64,000 nucleotides of DNA from Micractinium sp. NFX-FRZ (lineage: Eukaryota; Chlorophyta; Trebouxiophyceae; Chlorellales; Chlorellaceae): NCBI GenBank assembly GCA_029339195.1, contig JAPTJF010000282.1:19135-83134 (forward strand), written 5' to 3'. Every line of letters begins with the position of its first letter. Positions within the stretch are counted from its first letter, which is position 1. Below, in pieces: positions 1 to 11,852 of this stretch. The position numbers and the translations under genes are program-made. The notes below the pieces were generated by a model. The model did not search any database, was not told the origin of the DNA, and saw only the letters and a list, made by a program, of their open reading frames with translations.

Positions 1-3000
1 TGAAGGCGCCGGTGACGTTCACATAAGTGCCCATGGGAGCGGGCTTGCAGTCGGTGCCTGCACAGACGGGGCAGCCACGGAGAGATGTCGACGTGAGGGG
101 GAGAGCCGGCAAAGCATTGGGCTCCACTGAGCTTCACTCCGGCTCCTAGCTTAGCTCCAGACGACTCCTAGCTCATCCCCACCCCGGGCACTCACCAAGA
201 GCGTTGTTGAAGTAGCCGATGGGGCAGGCAGTGCACTCCACGTTGCCGGTGTCCTGCGTCTGGGTGCCCTTGGGGCTGCACAGGAATGGGCGGCAAGTGC
301 GTCAGCGGATCAAGCAGGCAGGGAGGGTGGGGGAGAGGAGCAGGCATGCAAGCTGGCATACTAGGGTGGTGCCACGTGCACGAATCACATGTTCTGACAC
401 CAGGCAAGGCAAGAAGGCGCCCGCCGAGCTAGCCCTCAAGAGAGCAACCCCACTTGGAAGGCTGTCAGCAGGGCGGTCTCACCAAGGCAGGCAGGAGGTG
501 GCGCCAAAGGTGGGGCGGTACTGGTGCTTGGGGCACTCGGCACAGTTGTTGGCCAGGGGGGTGGTGAGCCGGGTGCGGTCCTCGGGCATGTAGAAGCCGG
601 GGCGGCACTGCTGGCAGGCCATCTTGGAGGAGGGGCCCACCTCGTAGCCGGCGCCGCAGGGGGTACACTCGGAGCTGCGGCCAGGGGACGAGGGGTGGAC
701 AGGGGCAGGCGGGGGCGGTGAGGAGTCGTGCGGCAGGAGGCGTGGAAGGGTAGCAGAGAAGAGCGTGCCTCTCGGCTGGATGGACCTGCTATGGAAGGCA
801 AGGGTGCCATGTCACACTGTTGCATCAGCGCCAGGTGCTGCGCTTCCTCCGCACCCAGGCGGGCACGTGCCGCTGTGCGTCTTCCACCCCCAACCCTGCT
901 CACTCAATGGTGTAGGCATCACGGTAGTCGCCGTTGTTGCAGGCCACGCAGGCGGCGGTGGCGCCGTTGGCGGTGAGCGGCTTGGTGCCGCCGGGGCAGG
1001 GGATGCAGGCGGACAGGCCCTTGCGGGGCGCGTAGGTGTGGGCCCACTTGAGGTTGGGGGGAGACAGGCCCAGGGCATCGTCAATGTCGGCGCATGCGAT
1101 GCAGGACTGGTCGGCACCACGGGGGATGCGCTCGCCAGTGGCGGTGTCATTGAAGGAGACGGTGCCGGGGGGGCAGAGGTCGATGGAGGTGTGGGAGGCG
1201 TCGGCGAGCTTGTAACCTGCAGGAGGGGGAGGGGGAGGCAGGGAGGTGGGGGTGAGCGGGCGTGAGCATATTTGATTGATTGAATTGATTGAATGCTTGG
1301 TTGATTGATAGTATAGCACACAAGCAGCGGCTTGCGGGGCTGGCTTGTGAGCAGGCGGACACGGCAAAGGACGCGCCAATAGGCACCTGCTCTTGCTGAC
1401 TGGCCCACACGCAACAAGGCAACTGGCAGGCAGGCAGGCAGGCAGGGCGGGGCGGGGCGGGCGCGGCTCACCTGCGGGGATGGGGTTGCATTTGTTGTTG
1501 TCGGGTGTGGCGTCGCCGGCACGGAAGGTGTCATCGGGGCAGATCTGGCAGGACTGCTCCTGGTCGGGCAGGTAGGTGCCAGCGGGGCTGCAGGGTGCCA
1601 AGGGGTGGTGAGAAGTTGCAGGCGGTGAGCGGGAGGCGAGGGGGCACACCTGGCAGGCCTCGGTGTGATTGCCGGTGGGGCATGCGGGAGGGGTGACTGG
1701 TGCTAGCTCGAATAAGCCCTGCCAATGCTGCTCCCCCTGCCACGGAATATAATACCGGCGGCGTCGCATAAGCCAGCCCCACATAGCCCTCCACTCTTAC
1801 TTGGGCCAGGCAGCTGATCAGGGCACACCCGATCTAAAGGCTCACTCATCACTCACTCACCAGGCGTCACAGAAGGTGGAGCCCTCCGCGGGCGCGGCGG
1901 TGGTGCCTGCCGTGCCAGAGGTCAGCGGCATGCTGCCCTCGGCGCACTTGATGCACTGGAACCCGGTGATGGAGGACTGGTCGCCCAGGCCGGCAGAGGG
2001 GTTGTACTGCCCAATGGGGCAGGGGGTGCAGTCTGCGTCGCCCTCGGCGGAGAAGGTGCCGGCGGGGCTGCGAAGGGAGACATGGGGGGAGGGACGGGAG
2101 GGGTCAGGCAGCGTAGGTGGGGGGCAGGGCGGGGGGCAGAAGAGTTGGTATGAGTGCTGTCACATCAAGGTGCACAAGCCACGTGGTGCGCAAGGTGCAT
2201 CTCATTTGCCATGCCCCACGACTCACAGCACCACCCCAAGCCCCAAGCACCCCGCTTTACAAGCCAGCTCACCAGTCTTCGCAGGTGGTGGGGCCCTCGT
2301 AATCGCGGTAGGTGCCGGCGGCGCAGGGCAGGCAGTCCTGGGCGGCACGGTCCCATGCAAAGGAGCGGGATGTGTCTGCAGGCAGGCAGGGGAGCGGGCG
2401 GGCGGGCGGGGCAGGGGCAGGGGCCGGTGAGAAGGGAAGATGTGGGCTAATGCTGGATGCATATGCTGGGAAGCGGCCCTGGGGCATCCCCTGGGTGAAT
2501 GGAGTGCCTGGCTGTGCCTGGAAGCGCAAGGCAGCAAAGGCCAGGTGCATTTGTGGTGGCACTTGGATGCCTGGTCGACGGCAAGCCCAGGCCCAGCAGG
2601 TGCAAACCGTGCGCAATCAACCCGTGCCCCCTCAAGCGCCCTCGCCCTCGCCCTACCAGCTTGCCCACTACAAACATACACGCACGAGTCGATCAACACA
2701 CTCACCGCTGTCGCAGGCGAGGTCCTGGCGCTCCACATCGCACTGCTGGGCAGCGGCGTAGTTGGTGAAGGTGCCGGGGGCGCTGCCGGGGCAGGTGGTG
2801 CAGGCGGCGCTCAGGCCCAGCATGCCGTTGTACGTGTCTGCAAGAAGGGAGGCAGGGGGCGCATGCCTTGTGTTAAGGACAGGGACGGGTGTAGCGGAAC
2901 AGCTGCGGGCGTGTAGAAGGAAGGAAGAGGAGAGGGGCTGGGCCGGCGGGCAAGGGCTGCTCTGATATGTGCTGGGGGTGCACACGCAGCAGGGGTTGAG

Positions 3001-6000
3001 CTGAGCTGCTGTGGTGGGGCAGGACTCACTGGGGGAGCAGGGGCGCAGCTCGCCAGTGCTCTTGTCACCGCCGGGGCAGGAGTAGCCGACAGGGCTGCAG
3101 GGGAGGGAAGAAGGGCAGAGGCGGATTGCTCAGCATGGAGGTCGTGCATGGGCCTTGGGAGCATGCGGCGTGCGCCAGACAGCCAGCGCACGGATGTGGA
3201 CGCGCCACGCCACCCCAGTTGGTATAAGGGGGAATGGGCTTGGGGACAGCTCTCATCCAACCAACCCACCCGCCAGCAAACCAACCAACAAAGTGTGAGG
3301 CAGTTCCTGGTGAAAGGTACCCACTCACCAGATGGGGCACACCAAGTCCTCATCATAGTAAGAGCCAGGGGGGCAGCTCCAGGAGCCGGGCAGGATGCGG
3401 GCGGGGGAGGCGGGGGCGGCAAGGTTGCCGGCGCCCAGGATGTTGCCGCCGGTGACGGTCAGGGTGCTGCGGCAGACCTGCAGCACACAAGGCGGGGCGT
3501 CCGGATGAGTGAGGGGAGGGATGAGTTGAGGGGTTGTGGGCGACAGGGGGTGCCCATGCCGCTGAGCCTGTTTAAAAACCTGTCTCACGCACTGTGTCTG
3601 CAGGCAGCTCTCACGCGGGCGGCAAGCTCAGCCAGGGGGCCCGCTGCTCTCCTACCCCAACCCCACACACTCCTGTGCAAGTGCATTACCTGCCCCGGGG
3701 CCCCGGTTGAGGGCGCCACCCTGGTGGCATCCCATCCCAGCCACACACCCAGCTTCCACACAGCTTCCCCAGTGGGTGCACCTCGGGGATGGCGGGGCCA
3801 ATGCCGTCCTGGTCCCGGATCAGGCCGTTCTTCCAGGCCTCGTCAGCCTCCTTGGTGACGGGGAACCAGCGGGCCACCAGGGTGGTGGGGGAGGCATAGT
3901 CAATGGCAACCATAGTGGAGCTGCAGGCAGGCAAAGCGGGCACAACATAGGGCGGAGGCACAGTTGTAGGGTGAGGGAGAGAGGAGTTGGGGAGAGGGGG
4001 GAACACCAGGCTGGCCAGCAGGGGCACAGTTGTAAGGCCACGTGCAAACAGGGCCTAGGGTGTTGGGTTCCAAGCATGCCCTGGTGCCTGTGGGAACATG
4101 CGCGTGCTGAGGCGTGCTGCAAGCAGGCCCCGGCTCCCAGGTATGTGTGTGTGTGCACTCACGAGTTGACGCCACTGGTGGTGTCGAAGAGGGAGCGGAT
4201 GCGGAAGTTGCCCTGGCCGTCGGAAGTGTAGTAGGCACGCTGCTGGATGGCGCCGAACTGGTGGCCCGTGGTGCTGGTGGGGTCGGAGCAGGTGGGGTCC
4301 GAGATGGGGGAGATCTGGATGGAGCAGTCCTGCAGCAGGGGGGGGAGCACAGGCGCGGGTGGCAGTGGTCAGCAGGGGTTGTTAGCAGGGGGGTTGAGAG
4401 GAGGGCGGCCCGACATAACACTGTCAGGAGCCTCAGCGGTGGCTGCATGCACATACTAGGCCAACTGTTGGGGGGCTGGCCACACAGCGGCCCAGGGTAT
4501 AGAGGATTGCAAAAGTTGACGAACTCGCAGCACCCGATCAGCACTCACCCCGTTGACAGTGAAAGCAAAGCGCATGCCGCTGCCCCACTTGGTGCACTTG
4601 GTCAAAGCCTTGATCTCATAAGTGGGGTTGGCAGCGCTCAGGCGGCAGGCGCCGCTGGCACCAGCCATGGCGCCGACGTAGGCAATGTGGGTGCCTGCGG
4701 GGGGCGGCGGAGGGGAGCGCACGGCGGGCTAGGAGGGTCAACGCAAGAGCAGGCGAGGCAGTCGCGGGCGGGGGAACAAGGTGCGCCCCGCTGCAAGCTG
4801 TCTTTGTGGAAACAGACAGCAGAGCGGAGATGAGCCCATGCACTGACCGCAGCAGCACGCCTGGCAGCGGCTGGCGGCGGCGCGTGCTCACCGGGAGAAG
4901 ACTTGGGGATGCGGGGCAGGGGCACGCCGCTGGGGCAGTCTCCGTTGGGGCACTCCTCTGGCAGGCCGTTGATGCAGCGGTAGCACATCTGGCTGCCAGG
5001 GATCCATGCATAGGTGTCCTCAGAGCACTCCACGCACTCGTCGGTGCCCGGCTGGCTGGAGTAGGTGCCGATGGGGCAGGGGATGCAGACGGCGCTGCCG
5101 GCATTGGAGTAGGTGCCGGCGGGGCAATCCTGGCAGCCGCCGCCGATGACAGAGAACTGGCCGGCGGGGCAGGCGCTGCAGCCGTAGCCGTTGCCAAACG
5201 TGCCTGCAGCATTAGAAACGAGGGGTGGAGGGAAGGATGTGAGGACAGGGTGGGGGCAGCAGGAGGACCTGGCAGGAGGCGGCAGGCCGCATCCCCTTTC
5301 CCACAGAGCAGGGAGGCACGTCAGCACCCGTGTCTGCCCCGCCCGCACACGCTTGCCCCGCCCACCCCCTGCCGCTCGCTCACCTGGGGGGCACCAGGCG
5401 CAGACCTTGAACGTCTTCTCCTTCTCGTTGAACTTGTTCACGGCGGCATCCTCAATGATCATCACGCCTGCCGGGGGTTCGGGGGTGGGAGGCGGGGCGG
5501 GGTGGGGATGGTGGATTGGTTGGCAGGCAGGTACCATTGTGTGCCACACACACACGTGCACACCACGCACAGCCAGCCTCGCCACCCAGCATGGGCCCCT
5601 CGGAGCGCCGCCCTGTGCCACCCGCCGCACCCAGCCAGGCTGCCTTACACGCACCGTAGGAGTTGTCGGGGCAGGGGTCGGCGATGGCCTCGTTTTGCAT
5701 GCACAGGCCGATGGCGGAGTAGAAGGGGTCACGAGAGTCCATGTCAGTGCAGTCCGTCACCTCGCCCAGGGGCGTGATGTCGTCGTCTTGCAGCATGTCA
5801 TCCTTGGAGACGTCGGCCTGCGTTGAGACAGGAGGGGCTAGGGTGAGTGGGTGGGTGGGAGGGTGTGCTGGGGGCGCGGCGGTGCCAGCAGGAGCGCCGC
5901 CCCGCGCAGGCAGCCTGGCGCGCGCTCCGGGCCCTTGCGTCCGCCACCAATATCACTGGCACCGCTTGCGTTGCGTTGGGTGACTGCATGCCCAAGCACC

Positions 6001-7334
6001 CCCCGTGCCCTTCCCGCCCTCCCAGCCCGCCCTACTGCCGCGGGCACTGCCCGCACGGCCCATCGCTGGCAGGCAGTGCGCCACCAGCAGGGGGCCGCCC
6101 AGGGGCGCCTACGCGCAGGGGCAGCATGGCTCACCTCTGTGATTGCATACACCAGGTTTGGCGCATCCATGCGCTTGACGATCAGCTTCCCGGGGAAGAA
6201 GTCCAGATCCGGCACCTCGATGCGGTAGTTGAACTGCTTGTACTCGTCCAGACCGTACACGTAGCTCTCGAGTGCCTTGATCACGGCGCGGCGCACGCCC
6301 TCCAGCTTGGAGCCGGTGCCGATGGAGGGGATCACGGCGGGGCGGCTGGCGGGGCAGTCCTGGTAGTTTTGGATATCGGTGAAGTTGGTAGCGGCGGACC
6401 AGAGGGAGGGCACCTGGGCGCCAAAGGCCTGCAGGGAGGTGAGGGTGACCTGCGGGGAGGAAGGGAGAAGGGGAGGGTGGAAGGGGCGGGAAGGGGTGAG
6501 ATGACTGGGCGGGGCAGGACAGCAAGGCGGCATGGGGGTTGCACAGTCGTGGGGGCGGGGCGGGAGCGGAGGGGCGCAGGGCACGGCACGGCACAGCGGC
6601 GGCGGGTGGGCGGCAGGCGGGGCTGGCAGCGTGGCGTGCTGCGCTGTGCTGTGCTGTGCTGTGCTGCGCGCCTCACCCCGCAGTTTGCGCCCAGGTCGAG
6701 TCGGAAGCTGGTGAGGCAGGTGGCAATGAGGTCGCTGGAGGCGTCTGTGGGGGCAACAAACTCGAGCTTCAAGTGTCCTGCGGGGCAGCAAGGGCGGGCA
6801 GCCAGGGGCGGGCGGGCGGGCGGGCGGATGAGCGGCAGGTGGGTCCGTAGTGCGTCCGTAGGGCCGCGCGCGAGGCAGGCAGGCACGGCAGGGCAAACCG
6901 CGGTGTCATCTGCCAGATGGGGGGCGGTTGGGAAGCAGTGCCAGCGGGGAGGGGGCAGGATAATGGTGGGCTGCCAACCACTGGTGCTGGGCGCACACAA
7001 GGTATGTGGAGGATGTGGGCAGGCAGGCGGAGGGTGCAAACACCCCTCCCGCCCGCTCGCACACCCGCGACCAAAGGCAGCAACGTGCGGGCCGGCCGCC
7101 GCCTGCCACTGCCACGGCGCCCCTCCCATCCGCCGGCCCGACTGCCCCACAACATCAACCCAAGCAGAGCCAATGGTGTGGCAGATGCGGGGTATGAGTC
7201 GTCAGAAGACAGGGAGCAGGGCAGGGGAGGATCCAGGACAGGCTCCAGGACGCACCGGGGGTGCAGCTCGGCTGAGCGGCGGCGCCGGCGACGAGGGCCA
7301 GCAGGCAGGCCGCCAGGGCGGCCGTGCGCTCCAT
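1..7334 (-). CDS. Secreted Cys-rich protein with GCC2/GCC3 (ephrin-receptor-like) repeats, 3' end outside window
   Basis: The ATG is followed by a clear signal peptide (MERTAALAACLLALVAGAAA, then QPSC), so the product should be secreted or anchored at the cell surface. Nineteen exons were read: 7334-7256, 6777-6677, 6449-6135, 5817-5655, 5467-5384, 5203-4892, 4694-4549, 4329-4163, 3920-3782, 3477-3329, 3094-3030, 2837-2706, 2375-2273, 2067-1861, 1587-1472, 1216-904, 674-483, 275-196 and 57-1. All join in phase, giving about 973 residues with the frame still open at the edge. The first 240 residues are not Cys-rich. After that come repeated units such as CPAGTYSNAG, CPIGTYSSQPGTDEC and CPPGTVSF, the pattern of the GCC2/GCC3 (ephrin type-A/B receptor-like) family common in green algal extracellular proteins. 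A unique stretch (about residues 390-600) splits the Cys-rich array. Function is unknown; matrix or adhesion protein is an inference. No transmembrane segment is seen in the part present. Confidence 0.8.
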
Positions 7335-8968
7335 CGTGCTGCGGTCTCCTGCAGCGAGCAAACAAGCGATCCAGCGCGCGATGTTGGTGCTCGGGCCCTG
7401 CTCGTAGCGCAAACCGCCCAGCAGCAGCAACCATGCGAACCGGCCGGCGACCAGCCAGGCCGCTGCGGCGCCGCCTGCAGCGCTGCAAACTGCAGCAGAG
7501 ACATGTGCAGCGCTGCTGGGATGCTCGCAGGGGGTCAACAAGGGCAGGCAGCTGCAGTTAACCGGTGTGTCACCTGACGAGTGGCTGGGACAAGAAAGGA
7601 GTGGCGGACGGTGCTCGGCTATGCCGGGTGACCGGGTCAACCGAGATGGGAAGATGGCTAGGCTGGAATGCCGAGACGCTTTCAACCTCCTGCGCGCACG
7701 AGGGCCGTGGCACTAGCCACGCTGGCAGTCTGAGAGGACGGGCACCGCACGGCACGAGGAGCGAACATCGGTGACAGGGCTCCAGGAAGGTATGAAACGC
7801 AGGAAGTCGGATGAAAGCGGGGCGTTTGTGAGCATGGCACCCACGGCCGGGACGGGGTCTGGTCCTGGAGGTGCTGGGACACGCCATGGGACACGCCCAG
7901 TTCCTCTTCTCCCGCCTGCCGGGACACCGCTCGTTTAGCTGCAGGACGGGGTGAACGAACAGCCAGAGCGAGCAGTTCAGTTACAAGCGTCGAGATGGGC
8001 CGAAAAGGACAGCTGGGAAGGCCTGCAACGCCAGCATTGGCTGGCCCGCCGACCCCAGCGGCGGCGGGGCGGGCGGGCGGCCGCTGCGATGTCACACGTG
8101 TGCTGCTAGTGGGGCCCTTCTGACCTCTGCTTTTTGCTGTGGGTGCTTGAAATGACTTTACAAGCGCATGCCACTCCACCGCAGACATGCTAACACACTG
8201 TGCAGCCAATTCCCCCAAACATCTCATCCGGTGCTGCTAGAGCGCTGCTCCAGTGCGCATCCGCCGCCGCCGTGTGCGGCAGGAGCGTGCGCACTGCGAT
8301 GTCACATGTTTGCATGCATACACGATGTGCGTTTCTCTCCGCGCATCGGATCTGAGCACCATGTTGACATCATACTTGCGTGCAGTCCTCCCTTTGTTGT
8401 GCCCTCTGCCGTTGCCCTCTCTTGCCTCCCGGCCAGTGCTCGCCCCGCCCTGGGGCTTGTAAAGTGCAACCCTGCTCTGCGGCCGCCCCCTGAGCCTGCC
8501 ACCTTGTCTAATTGCATTTGCACAAGTGCTGACCACTGCACATTCCAAGTCATGGGCCTGCATGAAGAATCGACATCGCCCAAAGCTGGTGGGACCAGGG
8601 GAGCTCTAATCGACCTGGCTGTCCACCCGTGCACCAACGGTGGCTGGGGTGGCCCAGCACGAGCGAGCGAACTACGGTTCTAGCTCCCTCGGGTAGATTT
8701 CGGCGGAGCAAATACACTGCAAGGCTCCTTGAAGAGGTTGTGCGCTCGGCACAGAGACCGGGTGGATCGGTCGCCGGGATACGACCGCTTCCTCCCTGGA
8801 GAGCGAGCACCTGCCGGGACACCGGCTCGCCCGGGCACTTGCACGGCAAACGAACACGCGCCTGGAGGAGTTACAACCTTCTTGAGACGAAACGGACAGC
8901 TTGCACGCGGGACAGGCCCAGCAGCACTGGGAAGGCCCCGCTTCGCCATCCCCATCTCTGCGCCGCCG
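7335..8968. other. Gene-free spacer upstream of the Cys-rich gene and downstream of SEC15
   Basis: This 1.6 kb should hold the promoter and 5' leader of the Cys-rich gene and the 3' UTR of SEC15, both on the minus strand. Frames here are short, lack splice-linked continuation and resemble no family. No RNA gene was recognised. Confidence 0.5.
8871..8875 (-). terminator. TGTAA poly(A) signal candidate of SEC15
   Basis: TGTAA on the minus strand, about 95 nt past the SEC15 stop. TGTAA is the usual poly(A) signal in green algae; use here is inferred from position only. Confidence 0.4.
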
Positions 8969-11808
8969 TCAGCTGCCGCCCCGGCTGGTGGTGCTGCCTG
9001 CGCGCCTCGCAGCCGCTTCGCTGGCCGTGAAACTGCCGCCCCGGCTGGCTGCTGGTGAGGAGGAGCGGCTCTGCTCCCTCAGCTCCCGCAGCACTCGGTC
9101 CACAGTCTTGCGGCTGATGAAGCGCTGCAGGCAGGCGGCGGGGCCGGGTTGCGTCCAGGGCAGGGGGCGAAGGGATGGGGGGCAGGGAGGGTCAGCACAA
9201 AGTCCCTGCTTGTCCGGCAGCAGGGCAATGCGCGGCTGCCGGCGTAGCTTCACCTGGCAGGGTTGCATTGCACTCTCAGGCGCCCCTGCTCGGCGGTTAC
9301 AGGCCGACTGACGCTGGCGGCACCCAGCAGCAGTGGCTGGGTGGCCTCTGGCTGGGGCAGAGGAGGCCAGCAGCACGATCCATCAGCAGCGGAGCCCGCC
9401 CCTCTGCCACCTGCCCACCTGCCACCTGCTCGTCCCCACACACTTGCCCCTCTCATGGGGTCCCTACCCCTCCCTGCCCCGTCCATGGCCCTCACCCGGA
9501 ACCTGAGCCCCACAAGGACTTGAGCTCCCACCACATGCCCCTGCCAGCACCCCCCCACACCCCGCACCCCTCCACACACCCTGCACCCCCCTGCCCGGTT
9601 GCTGTCATGTAGCCCTGCACCCACACCCGGCAGCCAGTAGCGCGCCACTCCCGCACCCCCGCCCGCTCGCCCTCGTGCACCTGCACACCCTACAGCCAGC
9701 AGCGCGCCCCTCCCGCACCTCTGCCTGCTTGCTCTTGTGCATCCCCGCAAACTGGGAGGCCTTGTCCAGCTCCCGGTACTTGTCCAGCACAAGGGCCGCC
9801 CGCCGCAGGTCGAGAGACATGTACTTGCCCAGGCGCAGCTCCGGCTGCAGCAGCTCTTCCAGGCTGCGTTCGAGGGGGGAAGAGGGCAGGGAAGGAAGGG
9901 AAGGAAGGGGAAGATGAGTGCGGGGAAGAATCGTGCAGCCGCCCATGTGCGCAGCTCCGGCTGCAGCAGCACTTCCAGGCTGCGTCAGAAAGGAAAAGAG
10001 GAGGGCAGGCAGGGGAGGGCTGACGGGGAAGATGAGTGCAGGGAAGGAGCCACCAAACCACCCACCCACTCACGTGGTAAGCAGTCATCAACAAATCGGG
10101 CATGCAAGCCTCCTGCCGGGCACCCGTGAGCCACACGCTAGCAGCGGCTCTGCCGGCGCATGCCCCACCCACAGCGCCCTCCCAATTTCCTGGGAAAAAG
10201 AAGCAAACCACAAACAGAGGGGCACCCACCTTCCAAACACCATCATCTCGCAGAACAGCAGCGGCTCCGCCAGCTCATCCGACAGCCCAGGCGCCCCCAT
10301 GCTGCCCGCCGCGCGGCTGCAGGGGCGGCAAGGGGTAGAGGAGTGGATGCAGCTGTGAGGTTGAAGGGCAGAGCAGCAGTGCAGGTCAGGTCTGGCGCGG
10401 GCCTGTTGAAGATGGACCGAGACAGGCAGGCACGCACTGTGGTTGCTAGGGCCTGGGGAGGGACAGGCAGGCAGGCAGGCGGCGGGCGGCGGGCTGGCGG
10501 GCAGACACTGGCTGAGAAGGGAGGCTGGAGGGCAGGCAGGCTCAAGGGCAGGCAGGCCAGCTCACCTGATGCCACCCAGGTCGCTGTACAGCCGCTGCAG
10601 GCCAAAGATGTTGAAGGCGGGCACCGCATCTGCACGTGGGCAATAGGCGGGCAGGCACAGAGGGTGACGGGCAGGAGAGGGCGGTGTGTGCCGGGGCAGG
10701 CGGGGCAGCACAGGCAAGGAGGAGTTGGCAGGCAAGCGGCCGGCAGCAGGGCGCCTTTTGTGAGCCCAACGACGCCAGCAACATGGGTGAGTGAGCTCCT
10801 TGGCACAGCCTACTTGCAACCCAGGCCTTCCCACTGCCGGTTCGGCGCTCCTGCTGCTGCAGCCCCAGATGCACCCTCACTTGCCACCCTCCCCTCCATA
10901 GCCCCCCACAAGGCCACACACACAAGAGCTTGCACCCGACATGAGCTGCAGCATGCTGGCGTGCCCCACGTATCGCCTCTTATGTTCTTGCCCTATGCCG
11001 CCCTCGCACCCTCTACCACCGCGGCAGAGAAACACTCACCGGACATGAGCTGCAGCATGGTGGCGTCGCCCACGTACCGCACCATCCCGCGCAGCATGCG
11101 CTCGGCGCTGGCATCGGGAGCCATGCGGTTCACCAGGCTGGCGCACTCCTGGAGCCAGCACATGCCAGTTGAAGCGGAAGGTAAAGTGGAGTCTGCCAAG
11201 TGGTCTGCCAGGAGCCATGCGGTTCACAGCCCAGTGCCGCACAGCAACGCATGGCATAGCGCAGCACAGCATGCCCCGCCCTCCAGCACTTGGTCTTTGG
11301 GTGCAGTATGAAGTCGCGCACATCAGCACCGCCTGCCTCCACAAACGCAGCACAGCACAGCATGGCACGGCACAGCACAGCGCCTTACACCCGGGTGTCC
11401 TCCCCCGCCCGCACTCGCCTTGAGGTAAAGGATGAGCTCATCCACATAGGGGCTGTATGCCGTGCTGCGCTGCTGCTCAGCGGGCGCCCAATCCAGCTGC
11501 TCCGCTTGCGCCAGCAGCTCTGCTGCCTGCGCTGCCATGGCCTGCACCACCAACGCTTCGGCTGAGCCCAGTAGAGAGGCAAATGCAGCGGCACTGCTGC
11601 CCGCCACCTCAGCTGCTGCGCCGCCGCCGCCGGCACGTGCCCCGCCTGGCCCCCTGCTGGTTGCTGTGGCAGCAGTCATGGCTGTGGCAGAGACGGACAG
11701 CACGGTGTGGCCAGACTGCAGGCTGCTGGCGGGCTGCGGCTGGGCGGTATGCTGCGGGGCGGGGCCGCCGGGCGCCGCGCCGGCGGCGGCCTGTCGTGCC
11801 GCTGCTGC

Positions 11809-11852
<44 letters not shown>

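Noticed and set aside
5847..7577. Long open plus-strand frame (576 codons) over the start of the Cys-rich gene
   Set aside because: It begins with a non-ATG codon, has no family resemblance and is antisense to well-supported exons; GC-rich DNA leaves antisense frames open.
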